Positions 1-5,868 of a stretch of 5,868 nt of DNA are shown here, in pieces. Numbering within the stretch: the first letter of the stretch is position 1; every line of letters begins with the position of its first letter. The translations under genes were made by a program, and so were the position numbers. Under the pieces are notes generated by a model. The model was not told where the DNA came from, did not search any database, and worked only from the letters and a program-made list of their open reading frames with translations. Source of the DNA: a bacterium (lineage in GTDB: Bacteria; Latescibacterota; UBA2968); assembly GCA_027296045.1 (NCBI GenBank), contig JAPUJS010000474.1, positions 1 through 5,868 of the forward strand. Direction: 5' to 3'.

Positions 1-2
1 AG

Positions 3-266
3 CAGCTTTCGGGCGGCGAGATGCAGCGGGTGGCGATTTGCAGGGCGTTGTTGCGAAAGCCGCGCTTGTTGCTGGCCGACGAGCCGACGGGGAATCTGGA
101 CGACGAGAACGGTCGGTTGGTGATGGAGTTGATGTTGTCGCTGGTGGAGACAGAAGGCGCGACGCTTTTGTATGTGACACACAGCCGGGAGTTTGCTGCA
201 CTGGCCGATGAAATGTGGCAGTTGCACAGTGGGGAGTTGGAGGGATCGTTCCAAGTTTCGGATTGA
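3..266 (+). CDS. ABC transporter ATP-binding protein, 3' fragment (LolD/MacB/AttE-like)
   Basis: This is the C-terminal 87 residues of an ABC ATPase; the start and the Walker A part lie left of the window. The fragment opens with the ABC signature LSGGEMQRVA, in which M replaces the Q or R usual in LolD/MacB relatives. It continues with a Walker B and D-loop stretch (LLLADEPTGNLD) and an H-loop histidine in YVTHS. The DEPTGNLD form is typical of the LolD/MacB/FtsE group of ATPases that power FtsX-type permeases. This agrees with the next gene, which starts 44 bases downstream and encodes such a permease. The protein would sit on the cytoplasmic face of the inner membrane and hydrolyse ATP for that permease. 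The last codons (FQVSD) lie inside a repeat also found at 4001-4053, so the extreme C-terminus may not be ancestral. Family assignment is secure; the AttE-like label rests on neighbours. Confidence 0.93.
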   Translation, partial: QLSGGEMQRVAICRALLRKPRLLLADEPTGNLDDENGRLVMELMLSLVETEGATLLYVTHSREFAALADEMWQLHSGELEGSFQVSD

Positions 267-285
267 ATACCCCAACTTGGAACCC
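248..285. repeat. Intergenic inverted repeat, copy 1 (AACTTGGAA family)
   Basis: GTTCCAAGTT (248-257) is the exact reverse complement of AACTTGGAAC (274-283), giving a 10-bp stem around a 16-base loop that contains the ATPase stop codon. Two 13-base stretches recur in the spacer near 4000: CAACTTGGAACCC (273-285) matches 4023-4035 directly, and TTCCAAGTTTCGG (249-261) matches 4041-4053 in inverted orientation. No T-run follows, so it does not look like a classical intrinsic terminator. It may be a mobile or REP-like palindromic unit, or an RNA hairpin affecting mRNA processing between ATPase and permease. Confidence 0.6.
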
Positions 286-299
286 CGGAACTAGCTATC

Positions 300-304
300 A
301 GGGG
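300..304 (+). promoter_or_regulatory. Ribosome binding site of the permease gene
   Basis: AGGGG lies six bases before the ATG at 311. It supports that start over an in-frame GTG at 215, which would add 32 residues of non-membrane sequence, overlap the ATPase gene by 52 bases and run through the repeat. Confidence 0.65.
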
Positions 305-310
305 CGTTGG

Positions 311-2836
311 ATGATTCGATATTTTTTTCAGATGTTGCGCATTCACTTTCAAGCCGGGCGGAGTTTGTATGCGCTCACGGTGTTTGGGGTGGCATTGGGG
401 GTGGCGTCGGTGTTGTCGATTCAGATTATCAATCGGAATGCGCTGGCGGCATTTGAAGGCAGTGTGGTGGCGGTGAGTGGGGAGGCAGATTTTAGCATTT
501 TGGGGCGGACCCCGACGTTTTCGGAGACACTTTATCCCAAGGTGTTGGCCGAACCGGGGGTGCATACGGCCTGGCCGTTGTATCGGGTGAATGTGGCACT
601 TCTGGGGCGGGAACGGTTTTTTCTGGATGTTGTTGGGGTGGATTTTTTTGCGCCTATGCGGGTGCCCTGGCAGGGACAGCCGGGGGATCTGTCGGCGTCG
701 CTGTCGGATCGGGGTTGGGCGGCGGTGACGCCGCAGCTGGCGGAAAAAATGGGTTGGGCGGTGGGCGATTCGTTTGGTGTGGCAAGCGGGTCGAGGCAGG
801 TGTGGCTGAAGGTCGGGGCGCTGGTAGACTTTCAACGGTTGAGCCCTCTGGCGAGTCCAAAGCTGGTGGTGATGGACATTGCCCAGGCGCAGGATCTGCT
901 GGGGCGGTTGGGTCAGATTCACCAGATCGATGTACGGGCGATGCCGGGAACGGATGTGCAAGATCTTCAGATGCGGTTGCAACGGAAATTAGGGTCGGGT
1001 GTTCAGGTGATGACACCGGAGCAACGGGGGCAGCAGGCGGAAGGTTTGATGGCGGCGTTTCGGTTAAATTTGACGGCGCTGAGTTTGATCAGCCTGTTTG
1101 TGGGATTGTTTCTGGTCTATAGCAGTACGCAGGCGTCTCTGGTGCGCCGGCGGGCGGAGTTTGGGATGTTGCGGTCGATTGGGGCAACCCGAGGGCAGGT
1201 GTTGGGATTGATTCTGGGCGAGGTGGCGCTTTTGGGAACCCTGGGTGTGGCTTTCGGATTGCCGATGGGATACTGGGCGGCAGAGGCGAATGTGGAGTTG
1301 GTGAGTGCGACGTTGAGCAATCTGTATTTGTTGGAGGAGATCTCGACGCTGGAATTGCCGTTCTGGCTTTACGGATTGGCCGGGGCGATTGGAATTGGCG
1401 GGGCTGTTGGGGGTGCGATTTTGCCGGCGCTGGACATGAGTCGACGGGATACGAGGACGCTGTTGTCGACATTTACATTGCACGAAGCCATTGGATCGCA
1501 GGCGCCACGCCTATTTGGTCTTGGCGTGGGTATCATGGTACTTTCAGGGGTGTGGTATCCGATTTGGGGACGGCAGTGGCAGCCAGCAGGATTTGTGCTG
1601 GCCGTCGCATTGCTTTTCGGGATGCCGCTTTTGGTGCCGGGGGTGATCCAGGGTGTTTGTGGGCAGATTCGGGTCCGGGGATTCGGGCTGGGGTATAGTT
1701 TGAAGGCATTGGGAGTGCATTTGCAGACTTCGGCATTTGCGGTGGCTTCGCTGACGATTGCGGTGAGCATGCTCATTGGGATTACGCTGATGGTGGGCAG
1801 CTTTCGAAAGACGCTGGAGGTGTGGATCGAGACGTCAATCCGGGCGGATATTTACCTGTCACCGGCTTCGTGGAGGGGGCGCGGCGATACGGCATTTTTG
1901 GAGGACGAGCTGGTTTCTGAAATAGGCGTGCATCCCGGGGTCGTTGCTGTGGATCGGTTGCGGGGGTTTCCGGCCTATAGCGGGGATCATCGAGTGGCGC
2001 TGGCGGGTGTGGAGGTCGGGTTACCGGATGGAGAGGCGCGATTTCCACTGCTGTTGGGCGATCCGGCGTCTGTGTTTCGGCAGGTGGAAGAAGAAGGGGC
2101 TGTGTTGGTGGGCGAGACGCTTTCGCGCCAGCTGGATGTGTGGCCGGGAGATGTGTTGCCGCTGACGGTTTCTGACGGGGAACATGGGTTTCCGATTGCG
2201 GGAGTGTATTACGATTATAATACGCAGGGTGGAACCGTGATTATGGATTTAAAGACTCTGGAAACGCACTTTGGCGCAGGCCCGGTAAACAGTGTCGCGC
2301 TTTATCTGGCCGGTGGAAAAGATGCCGATGTTGTGGTGGATGAATTGAAGGAGCGATTTCCAAACCGGGCGTTAGAGATCCGGAGCAACCGGCGGCTGCG
2401 GGAAGAGATTTTGAAGATTTTTGATCAGACGTTTGCAGTGACCCGATTGCTACAGGGGATGAGTTTGTTGATTGCGGTGTGTGGTGTTACCCTGATGCTG
2501 CTGGTATTGGCACAGGAGCGTGTGTCGGAGCTGGCATTGTATCGGGCGTTGGGGGCCAGCCGCGGCCAGGTGTTCCGGTTGTTTGTGGGGAAGGGATTGG
2601 GGAGGGGGATGTTGGGATTGGGACTGGGGGCTGTGGGCGGGGTCTTACTGGCGGGGATTTTGATTTTTGTGATCAATCGGGCGTATTTTGGATGGACCAT
2701 TCAGGTGTTCTGGCCGTGGGGTCCTGTGTTGGAACAGGTGGGTACGATTCTACTGGCGGCTGTGGGCGCAAGTGTGTATCCTGCGGTGAAGGCAAGTCGG
2801 ACGACGGGGATGGAGCTGAGTCGGGATGATGTATAG
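311..2836 (+). CDS. ABC transporter permease with two FtsX-like halves (AttF-AttG-like fusion)
   Basis: This 841-residue inner-membrane protein is the permease partner of the upstream ATPase. Hydrophobic stretches suggest about ten membrane segments: near residues 19-40, 255-275, 299-325, 351-373, then 402-418, 426-446 and 474-497 in the middle, and 714-735, 765-788 and 803-825 at the end. Two large soluble loops (about 45-250 and 500-710) would be extracytoplasmic, as in the MacB/FtsX family. The FtsX domain motif appears twice: RRRAEFGMLRSIGATRGQV near 279-297 and QERVSELALYRALGASRGQV near 735-754. Each half ends in a typical cytoplasmic tail (PALDMSRRD near 372-380; YPAVKASR near 823-830). 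Single-FtsX-domain proteins are roughly half this length, so this is a tandem or fused permease that may act without a second permease gene. With the ATPase before it and the AttH-like gene after it, it resembles AttF plus AttG in one chain. Likely work is lipid or hydrophobic cargo transfer; the substrate is unknown. Confidence 0.93.
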   Translation: MIRYFFQMLRIHFQAGRSLYALTVFGVALGVASVLSIQIINRNALAAFEGSVVAVSGEADFSILGRTPTFSETLYPKVLAEPGVHTAWPLYRVNVALLGRERFFLDVVGVDFFAPMRVPWQGQPGDLSASLSDRGWAAVTPQLAEKMGWAVGDSFGVASGSRQVWLKVGALVDFQRLSPLASPKLVVMDIAQAQDLLGRLGQIHQIDVRAMPGTDVQDLQMRLQRKLGSGVQVMTPEQRGQQAEGLMAAFRLNLTALSLISLFVGLFLVYSSTQASLVRRRAEFGMLRSIGATRGQVLGLILGEVALLGTLGVAFGLPMGYWAAEANVELVSATLSNLYLLEEISTLELPFWLYGLAGAIGIGGAVGGAILPALDMSRRDTRTLLSTFTLHEAIGSQAPRLFGLGVGIMVLSGVWYPIWGRQWQPAGFVLAVALLFGMPLLVPGVIQGVCGQIRVRGFGLGYSLKALGVHLQTSAFAVASLTIAVSMLIGITLMVGSFRKTLEVWIETSIRADIYLSPASWRGRGDTAFLEDELVSEIGVHPGVVAVDRLRGFPAYSGDHRVALAGVEVGLPDGEARFPLLLGDPASVFRQVEEEGAVLVGETLSRQLDVWPGDVLPLTVSDGEHGFPIAGVYYDYNTQGGTVIMDLKTLETHFGAGPVNSVALYLAGGKDADVVVDELKERFPNRALEIRSNRRLREEILKIFDQTFAVTRLLQGMSLLIAVCGVTLMLLVLAQERVSELALYRALGASRGQVFRLFVGKGLGRGMLGLGLGAVGGVLLAGILIFVINRAYFGWTIQVFWPWGPVLEQVGTILLAAVGASVYPAVKASRTTGMELSRDDV

Positions 2837-2838
2837 AT

Positions 2839-2855
2839 CGCAGAGGGCCGCAGAG
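2839..2855. repeat. Short direct repeat CGCAGAG, two units
   Basis: CGCAGAG occurs at 2839-2845 and 2849-2855, ten bases apart, just after the permease stop codon. The overlapping GGGC (2845-2848) and GCCC (2855-2858) could pair as a 4-bp stem, too weak for a terminator and without a T-run. It occupies most of the left half of the 54-base spacer before the AttH-like gene. Function unknown; it may be chance. Confidence 0.3.
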
Positions 2856-2876
2856 CCCCGTTCCTCTCACCTCAAT

Positions 2877-2882
2877 GAGGAG
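2877..2882 (+). promoter_or_regulatory. Ribosome binding site of the AttH-like gene
   Basis: GAGGAG ends eight bases before a GTG at 2891. It favours that codon over the in-frame GTG at 2882, whose first base is the last base of the site itself. Starting at 2891 also gives a clean signal peptide with K2 and R3 at its head. Confidence 0.75.
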
Positions 2883-2890
2883 TGGTTCTT

Positions 2891-3994
2891 GTGAAACGAA
2901 TTGGTTTGATGCTGATCCTGATTGTTACAGCGATCGCGGGGGCGGATGCGTGGCGGGTGGCGAGGCCGGATTATGGGTGGTCCTTTCCGGAGGATCACTG
3001 GGCACGGGCGGGGTATAAGACGGAGTGGTGGTATTTTACAGGTCATTTGCAGTCGGAGACGGGGCGGCGGTTTGGATATCAGTTTACTTTTTTTCGGGTG
3101 GGATTGGTGGAGAAGCAGCCGGATGTGGCGTCGAATTGGGCGACCGGGGATGTGATTATGGGCCATGCGGCCATTAGCGATCTGGATTCGGGAAAACACG
3201 TGTTTAGCGAAGTGCTTTACAGGGCTGTGCCAATGCTGGGTGGGTTCGGGATGTATCCGGATACGTTGATTGCGTGGAGTCGGGGGCCAACGGGGACGGC
3301 TGACAAGTGGACCCTGTCGTGGAACGGGACGGCGTTTGATTTTGTAATGGGGGATCGGTGGCAGAAGGTGGGGTTTTCGTTGTCTACGAAGCCTAAAAAG
3401 CCCTTGATTTTTCAGGGACCAAATGGATTTAGCCAGAAGGGGAAGAGGGAGACGGCGGCGAGCCAGTATTACAGTTTTACGCGGTTGGAGACGTCCGGAA
3501 GCCTTCGCATTGGAGGGGAGACATTTGAGGTGACGGGGGAGAGCTGGATGGACAAGGAGTTTGGGTCCCATCAGCTGGAGGCGCATCAGGTGGGGTGGGA
3601 CTGGTTTAGCTTGCAGCTTGCAGATGGGCGGGAGGTGATGTTGTATGTGTTGCGGGATGGGTCGGGGAACGCGGATTTTTCACGGGGGACGGTGGTGTCG
3701 GCTGACGGGGAGGCGCGTTATCTTTCTTCGGAGGAGTTTGAAGTTCAGGCGACGGCAACCTGGAAGAGTTCAAAAACGGGCGGGACGTATCCTTCCAGGT
3801 GGCAGGTGAAGGTGGATGGGGTTGTGCTGACGGTGGTACCGGAAATGGCTGCACAGGAAAATTGGAGTCGGTCGTTGAGGACGCTCTTTTACTGGGAAGG
3901 GGCGGTAAAAATATTGGGGCCCGATGGCACCAAGGTGGGCAAGGGGTATGTGGAGTTGGTGGGGTATGGGACAACGAGTTTGCCAGCGATTTAA
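2891..3994 (+). CDS. Secreted CrtC/AttH-type lipocalin-like protein
   Basis: A 367-residue exported protein starting with GTG. Residues 1-20 form a signal peptide: K2 and R3, a hydrophobic core (IGLMLILIVTAIA), then a likely cleavage after ADA at residue 20. No lipobox cysteine is present, so it should be soluble outside the cytoplasm rather than a lipoprotein. The mature part carries marks of the CrtC/AttH family (annotated as carotenoid 1,2-hydratase-like, predicted secreted hydrolase or lipocalin-like): YKTEWWYFTGHL near 42-53, FGYQFTFFRVGL near 61-72, GESWMDKEFGSHQL near 216-229, GWDWFSLQLADGREVMLYVLRD near 235-256, and a tail motif KGYVELVGYG near 351-360. Members fold as two lipocalin-like barrels and bind hydrophobic ligands. 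AttH-type members are encoded beside FtsX-type ABC transporters, exactly as here. An actual carotenoid hydratase role is unlikely, because no carotenoid gene is nearby. Most likely it accepts or processes the transporter's cargo. Confidence 0.9.
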   Translation: MKRIGLMLILIVTAIAGADAWRVARPDYGWSFPEDHWARAGYKTEWWYFTGHLQSETGRRFGYQFTFFRVGLVEKQPDVASNWATGDVIMGHAAISDLDSGKHVFSEVLYRAVPMLGGFGMYPDTLIAWSRGPTGTADKWTLSWNGTAFDFVMGDRWQKVGFSLSTKPKKPLIFQGPNGFSQKGKRETAASQYYSFTRLETSGSLRIGGETFEVTGESWMDKEFGSHQLEAHQVGWDWFSLQLADGREVMLYVLRDGSGNADFSRGTVVSADGEARYLSSEEFEVQATATWKSSKTGGTYPSRWQVKVDGVVLTVVPEMAAQENWSRSLRTLFYWEGAVKILGPDGTKVGKGYVELVGYGTTSLPAI

Positions 3995-4000
3995 AATGAA

Positions 4001-4053
4001 GGTTTCGGGTTTTGAGTTAGCTCAACTTGGAACCCGAAACCCGAAACTTGGAA
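4001..4053. repeat. Intergenic inverted repeat, copy 2 (AACTTGGAA family)
   Basis: Seven bases after the AttH-like stop codon, GGTTTCGGGTT (4001-4011) pairs perfectly with AACCCGAAACC (4031-4041). Inside it, TTGAG (4012-4016) pairs with CTCAA (4021-4025) around a TTAG loop, leaving CTTGG (4026-4030) as a one-sided bulge. The right side holds small tandem units: CCCGAAA at 4033-4039 and 4040-4046, and AACTTGGAA at 4024-4032 and 4045-4053. It shares 13-base matches with 249-261 (inverted) and 273-285 (direct). No T-run follows on the + strand, so Rho-independent termination is doubtful, although the hairpin sits where the transporter operon could end. Confidence 0.65.
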
Positions 4054-4056
4054 GAT

Positions 4057-4063
4057 AGGAGGT
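4057..4063 (+). promoter_or_regulatory. Strong ribosome binding site of the PLP enzyme gene
   Basis: AGGAGGT is a near-perfect anti-Shine-Dalgarno match placed four bases before the ATG at 4068. It is the strongest such site in the window and fixes the start, which also suits the family: the conserved VINASG motif then falls near residue 17. Confidence 0.85.
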
Positions 4064-4067
4064 CGGC

Positions 4068-5198
4068 ATGAGCAAAGAGGGACGTCAGATTTACGAGGAT
4101 CTGGATTTGAAGCCTGTGATCAATGCTTCGGGATTTCAGACCGTGCTGGGGGGGTCTCGGGTGTCGGAAGAGGTGCAGGCTGTGATGGATATGTCGAACC
4201 GGTATTTTATTGACATGGAGTTGCTATTGAAACGCACCGGGGAGATGATTGCGGAGATGGTGGGGGCAGAAGCGGCTTTTGTTACACCGGGTTGTGCGGC
4301 GGCCCTGGCGCTGAGTACGGCGGCGTGTATGTCGGGGAGTGACGGGGAGAAGATCGAGCGGTTGCCGGATACGACGGGGATGAAGGATGTGTTTTTAATT
4401 CAGAAGCGACAGCGGTATCACTACGATCGATGTTTGTCTATTTTTGGGGGCAAACTGGTGGAGGTGGGGGATGAAGAGGGCACGACGACGGCGCAATTGG
4501 AGACGGCGATTGACGATCAAACGGCGGCTGTGCACTATTATGCGCCCGGGGGCGATCCGGGGGTGCTGTCGCCGGAAGAGGTAATTCAGGTGGCTCACGC
4601 AAATGGGGTGCCGGTGATGGTGGATGCGGCGAGCCAGATCTTTCCCTTAGACCGCATTCGATACTGGCACGACATCGGGATGGATCTGGTGGGATACGGG
4701 GCGAAATATTTTGGGTCATGCCATTCGTCGGGGATTCTGTGTGGACGGAAGGACCTGATTGAAGCGGCGTTTTTACATTCGTTTATCGGTTATGAGACGA
4801 GTCCATGGGATTCTATCGGACGACCGCTGAAGGTGGATCGGGGCGAGGTACTTGCGGTGGTTACGGCGCTGAAGGCGTGGTTAGAGATGGATCACGATGC
4901 CCGGCTTGAGAAATATGTGCGCAAGGCGCAGGTGCTTTTGACGGCGTTGAAAGAAATCCCACACGTGAAGGTGGAATGGCACGAGGAATCCCGCGCTTTG
5001 ACGAACGGGGTGCGGGTGACCATTGATGAGGAGGGATTGGGGAAGACGGCAGAAGAGGTCATTGAGGAGTTGAAGGCAGGGGACCCGTGCATCTGGACAC
5101 GGGGGCAGAAGGATTGGGTCAATGTTGCGGTGACCAATTTGATTGAGGATGAGGAGACGATTGTGGCCGAGCGGCTGCGGGAGGTTCTCACGGTCTGA
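4068..5198 (+). CDS. PLP-dependent enzyme, SelA / D-glucosaminate-6-phosphate ammonia-lyase superfamily
   Basis: A 376-residue cytoplasmic fold-type I PLP enzyme of normal length for its family. It opens with KPVINASGFQTVLGGSRVSEEV (near 15-36), the substrate-side motif of this group. A phosphate-binding turn follows (VTPGCAAALALS near 72-83), then IERLPDTTGMKD (96-107), the PLP ring-binding aspartate D186 in VDAASQ, and the probable Schiff-base lysine K213 in GYGAKYFGS, followed by SSGILCGRKDLIEAA. The GRPLKVDRGEVLAV stretch (251-264) is also typical. Known relatives eliminate ammonia from D-glucosaminate 6-phosphate; others are annotated SelA-like, but it is not a convincing selenocysteine synthase: it lacks the longer N-terminal region usual for bacterial SelA and has no selB or tRNA-Sec gene beside it. 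The lysine context differs from the common SGGK-x-RGPQ-SSG form, so the substrate may differ. The neighbouring MFS gene might supply that substrate. Family sure; reaction not. Confidence 0.88.
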   Translation: MSKEGRQIYEDLDLKPVINASGFQTVLGGSRVSEEVQAVMDMSNRYFIDMELLLKRTGEMIAEMVGAEAAFVTPGCAAALALSTAACMSGSDGEKIERLPDTTGMKDVFLIQKRQRYHYDRCLSIFGGKLVEVGDEEGTTTAQLETAIDDQTAAVHYYAPGGDPGVLSPEEVIQVAHANGVPVMVDAASQIFPLDRIRYWHDIGMDLVGYGAKYFGSCHSSGILCGRKDLIEAAFLHSFIGYETSPWDSIGRPLKVDRGEVLAVVTALKAWLEMDHDARLEKYVRKAQVLLTALKEIPHVKVEWHEESRALTNGVRVTIDEEGLGKTAEEVIEELKAGDPCIWTRGQKDWVNVAVTNLIEDEETIVAERLREVLTV

Positions 5199-5243
5199 GA
5201 AGCGGCATCGTAAAGCAAAAAGGCACGGATCGATACTTATTAT

Positions 5244-5272
5244 TTGGTCCGAAGTTTGCCAGTTACCATAAT
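5244..5272 (+). promoter_or_regulatory. Possible weak sigma70-type promoter before the MFS gene
   Basis: TTGGTC (5244-5249) and CATAAT (5267-5272) are separated by 17 bases, an ideal spacing. The -10 box matches five of six consensus bases but the -35 box only three. It lies in a 118-base spacer that is visibly more AT-rich than the surrounding genes, and transcripts would begin about 35-40 bases before the MFS start codon. Promoter rules for this organism are unknown, so this is tentative. Confidence 0.3.
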
Positions 5273-5316
5273 ATTGGGGAATAGCGGCCTGACAGGTGCT
5301 TATATCGGAAAAAAGA

Positions 5317-5868
5317 ATGACGGGGAAGTCTTTTCCTGCACGCGTCCCATTCTATTATGGATGGGTGAATTTGGCTTTTGCAGCCATCGCGATGATTGCC
5401 ACACTGCCGGGCAGAAGTGTCGGGATCGGTTTGATTACAGAGCCGCTGCTGAAAGATTTGGCACTTTCCCGGGTCGTGTTTGGAGAGATGAATTTTTGGG
5501 CCACGTTGATCGGGGCCTCGTTCAATTTGATCTGCGGTCCGGCCATTGATCGGTTTGGCGTCCGTTCGGTTGTTAGTACTGTCTTATTCATCTTGGGTCT
5601 GGTTGTACTCGGGTTCGGTCAGGTTGCTGGTGCCGGCCTTTTTCTTTTCTGGCTTATTTTGATGCGCGGGGTCGGACAAAGTGCGCTCTCGGTGGTTAGC
5701 CTGACCATGGTTGGGAAGTGGTTTGTGCGGCGGCTGAGTATTGCGATGGGTATTTTTGCCGTTGTCATCAGTCTGGGATTTACGGCTGCGATTCTTACGG
5801 CTGGAAGTGTTGTTCTTGAGCACGGGTGGCGGGTGATGTGGTCGGGAATGGGATGGATTCTGGTATTT
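5317..5868 (+). CDS. Major facilitator superfamily (MFS) transporter, N-terminal part, cut by window end
   Basis: An open frame of 184 codons runs to the last base without a stop, so the gene continues to the right; full MFS proteins have about 400 residues. The first six membrane segments can be placed near residues 11-32, 60-78, 85-104, 106-127, 138-161 and 170-184. After segment 2 comes a motif-A-like loop with G74, D78, R79, G81 and R83 (GPAIDRFGVRS). The stretch GKWFVRRLSIAMGI (133-146) and the opening FYYGWVNLAFA are common in MFS carriers annotated as monocarboxylate or oxalate/formate-antiporter-like. The protein would be an inner-membrane secondary transporter; its solute is unknown. 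The ATG at 5317 is preceded only by a weak GGAAAAAAGA site; a GTG at 5296 is the only other in-frame start before a stop at 5290. Glycine codons here are mixed (GGG 7, GGA 7, GGT 6, GGC 3), unlike the GGG-dominated genes upstream. Confidence 0.88.
   Translation, partial: MTGKSFPARVPFYYGWVNLAFAAIAMIATLPGRSVGIGLITEPLLKDLALSRVVFGEMNFWATLIGASFNLICGPAIDRFGVRSVVSTVLFILGLVVLGFGQVAGAGLFLFWLILMRGVGQSALSVVSLTMVGKWFVRRLSIAMGIFAVVISLGFTAAILTAGSVVLEHGWRVMWSGMGWILVF

Noticed and set aside
215..310. N-terminal extension of the permease from GTG 215
   Set aside because: The 32 extra residues are not membrane-like, overlap the ATPase gene and cross the repeat. AGGGG six bases before ATG 311 gives a better start.
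654..1776. Several overlapping open frames on the minus strand and one on the plus strand inside the permease gene
   Set aside because: All give low-complexity P/S/T/R- or G-rich products and conflict with a permease frame carrying two FtsX motifs.
2867..3586. Long open frame on the minus strand (239 codons) antisense to the AttH-like gene
   Set aside because: Its product is rich in P, R, H and L with no domain, as expected from reading a G-rich gene backwards. The + strand protein has clear family motifs and a signal peptide.
4068..5198. Calling the PLP enzyme selA (selenocysteine synthase)
   Set aside because: It is shorter than bacterial SelA, shows the IERLPDTTGMKD and GRPLKVDRGE motifs of the ammonia-lyase-like branch, and no other selenocysteine gene is present.
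5185..5201. Possible terminator hairpin TTCTCA / TGAGAA over the stop codon of the PLP enzyme gene
   Set aside because: The stem has only 6 bp, mostly A-T, starts inside the coding region and has no T-run after it.
5256..5272. TTGCCA followed by CATAAT as a promoter
   Set aside because: Only five bases separate the boxes, far too short for a sigma70 promoter. TTGGTC at 5244 with a 17-base spacer fits better.
5244..5549. Plus-strand open frame of 101 codons starting TTG at 5244
   Set aside because: It overlaps the MFS gene in another frame and its product has no membrane pattern or motif. The MFS frame shows six membrane segments and a motif-A loop.

Overview
The window reads as a bacterial chromosomal segment with every recognisable gene on the + strand. 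Four complete or partial genes in a G-rich style (GGG glycine codons, TTG/CTG leucines, short spacers) are followed by a fifth that runs off the right edge. No rRNA, tRNA, CRISPR array, transposase or phage gene is visible, and no marker in the window fixes the phylum. An ABC system of the LolD/MacB/FtsX type paired with an exported lipocalin-like protein suggests a Gram-negative (diderm) bacterium. That is inference only.

Layout. Positions 3-266 hold the 3' end of an ABC-transporter ATPase gene. Positions 311-2836 hold a large permease with two FtsX-like halves. Positions 2891-3994 encode a secreted CrtC/AttH-type lipocalin-like protein. Together these three genes match the AttEFGH type of ABC system (ATPase, permease, permease, AttH), but here the two permeases are one polypeptide. 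Spacers of 44 and 54 bases, with a ribosome site before each gene, fit one operon. The likely role is ATP-driven movement or release of a lipid or other hydrophobic molecule at the inner membrane, with the AttH-like protein handling it outside the cytoplasm. The substrate cannot be read from the sequence.

Positions 4068-5198 encode a PLP-dependent enzyme of the SelA / D-glucosaminate-6-phosphate ammonia-lyase superfamily, with its own strong ribosome site. Positions 5317-5868 begin a major facilitator superfamily (MFS) transporter cut by the window end. Its codon use differs from the genes before it, and a possible weak promoter lies upstream. The enzyme and the MFS protein could form a catabolic pair, but nothing in the sequence proves this.

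The least expected structure is a small repeat in two spacers. Positions 248-285 and 4001-4053 share a 13-base direct match and a 13-base inverted match built around AACTTGGAA. Each copy can fold into a hairpin, and the first copy runs into the last codons of the ATPase gene. This looks like a dispersed, REP-like intergenic element. I found no clearly novel multi-gene system.
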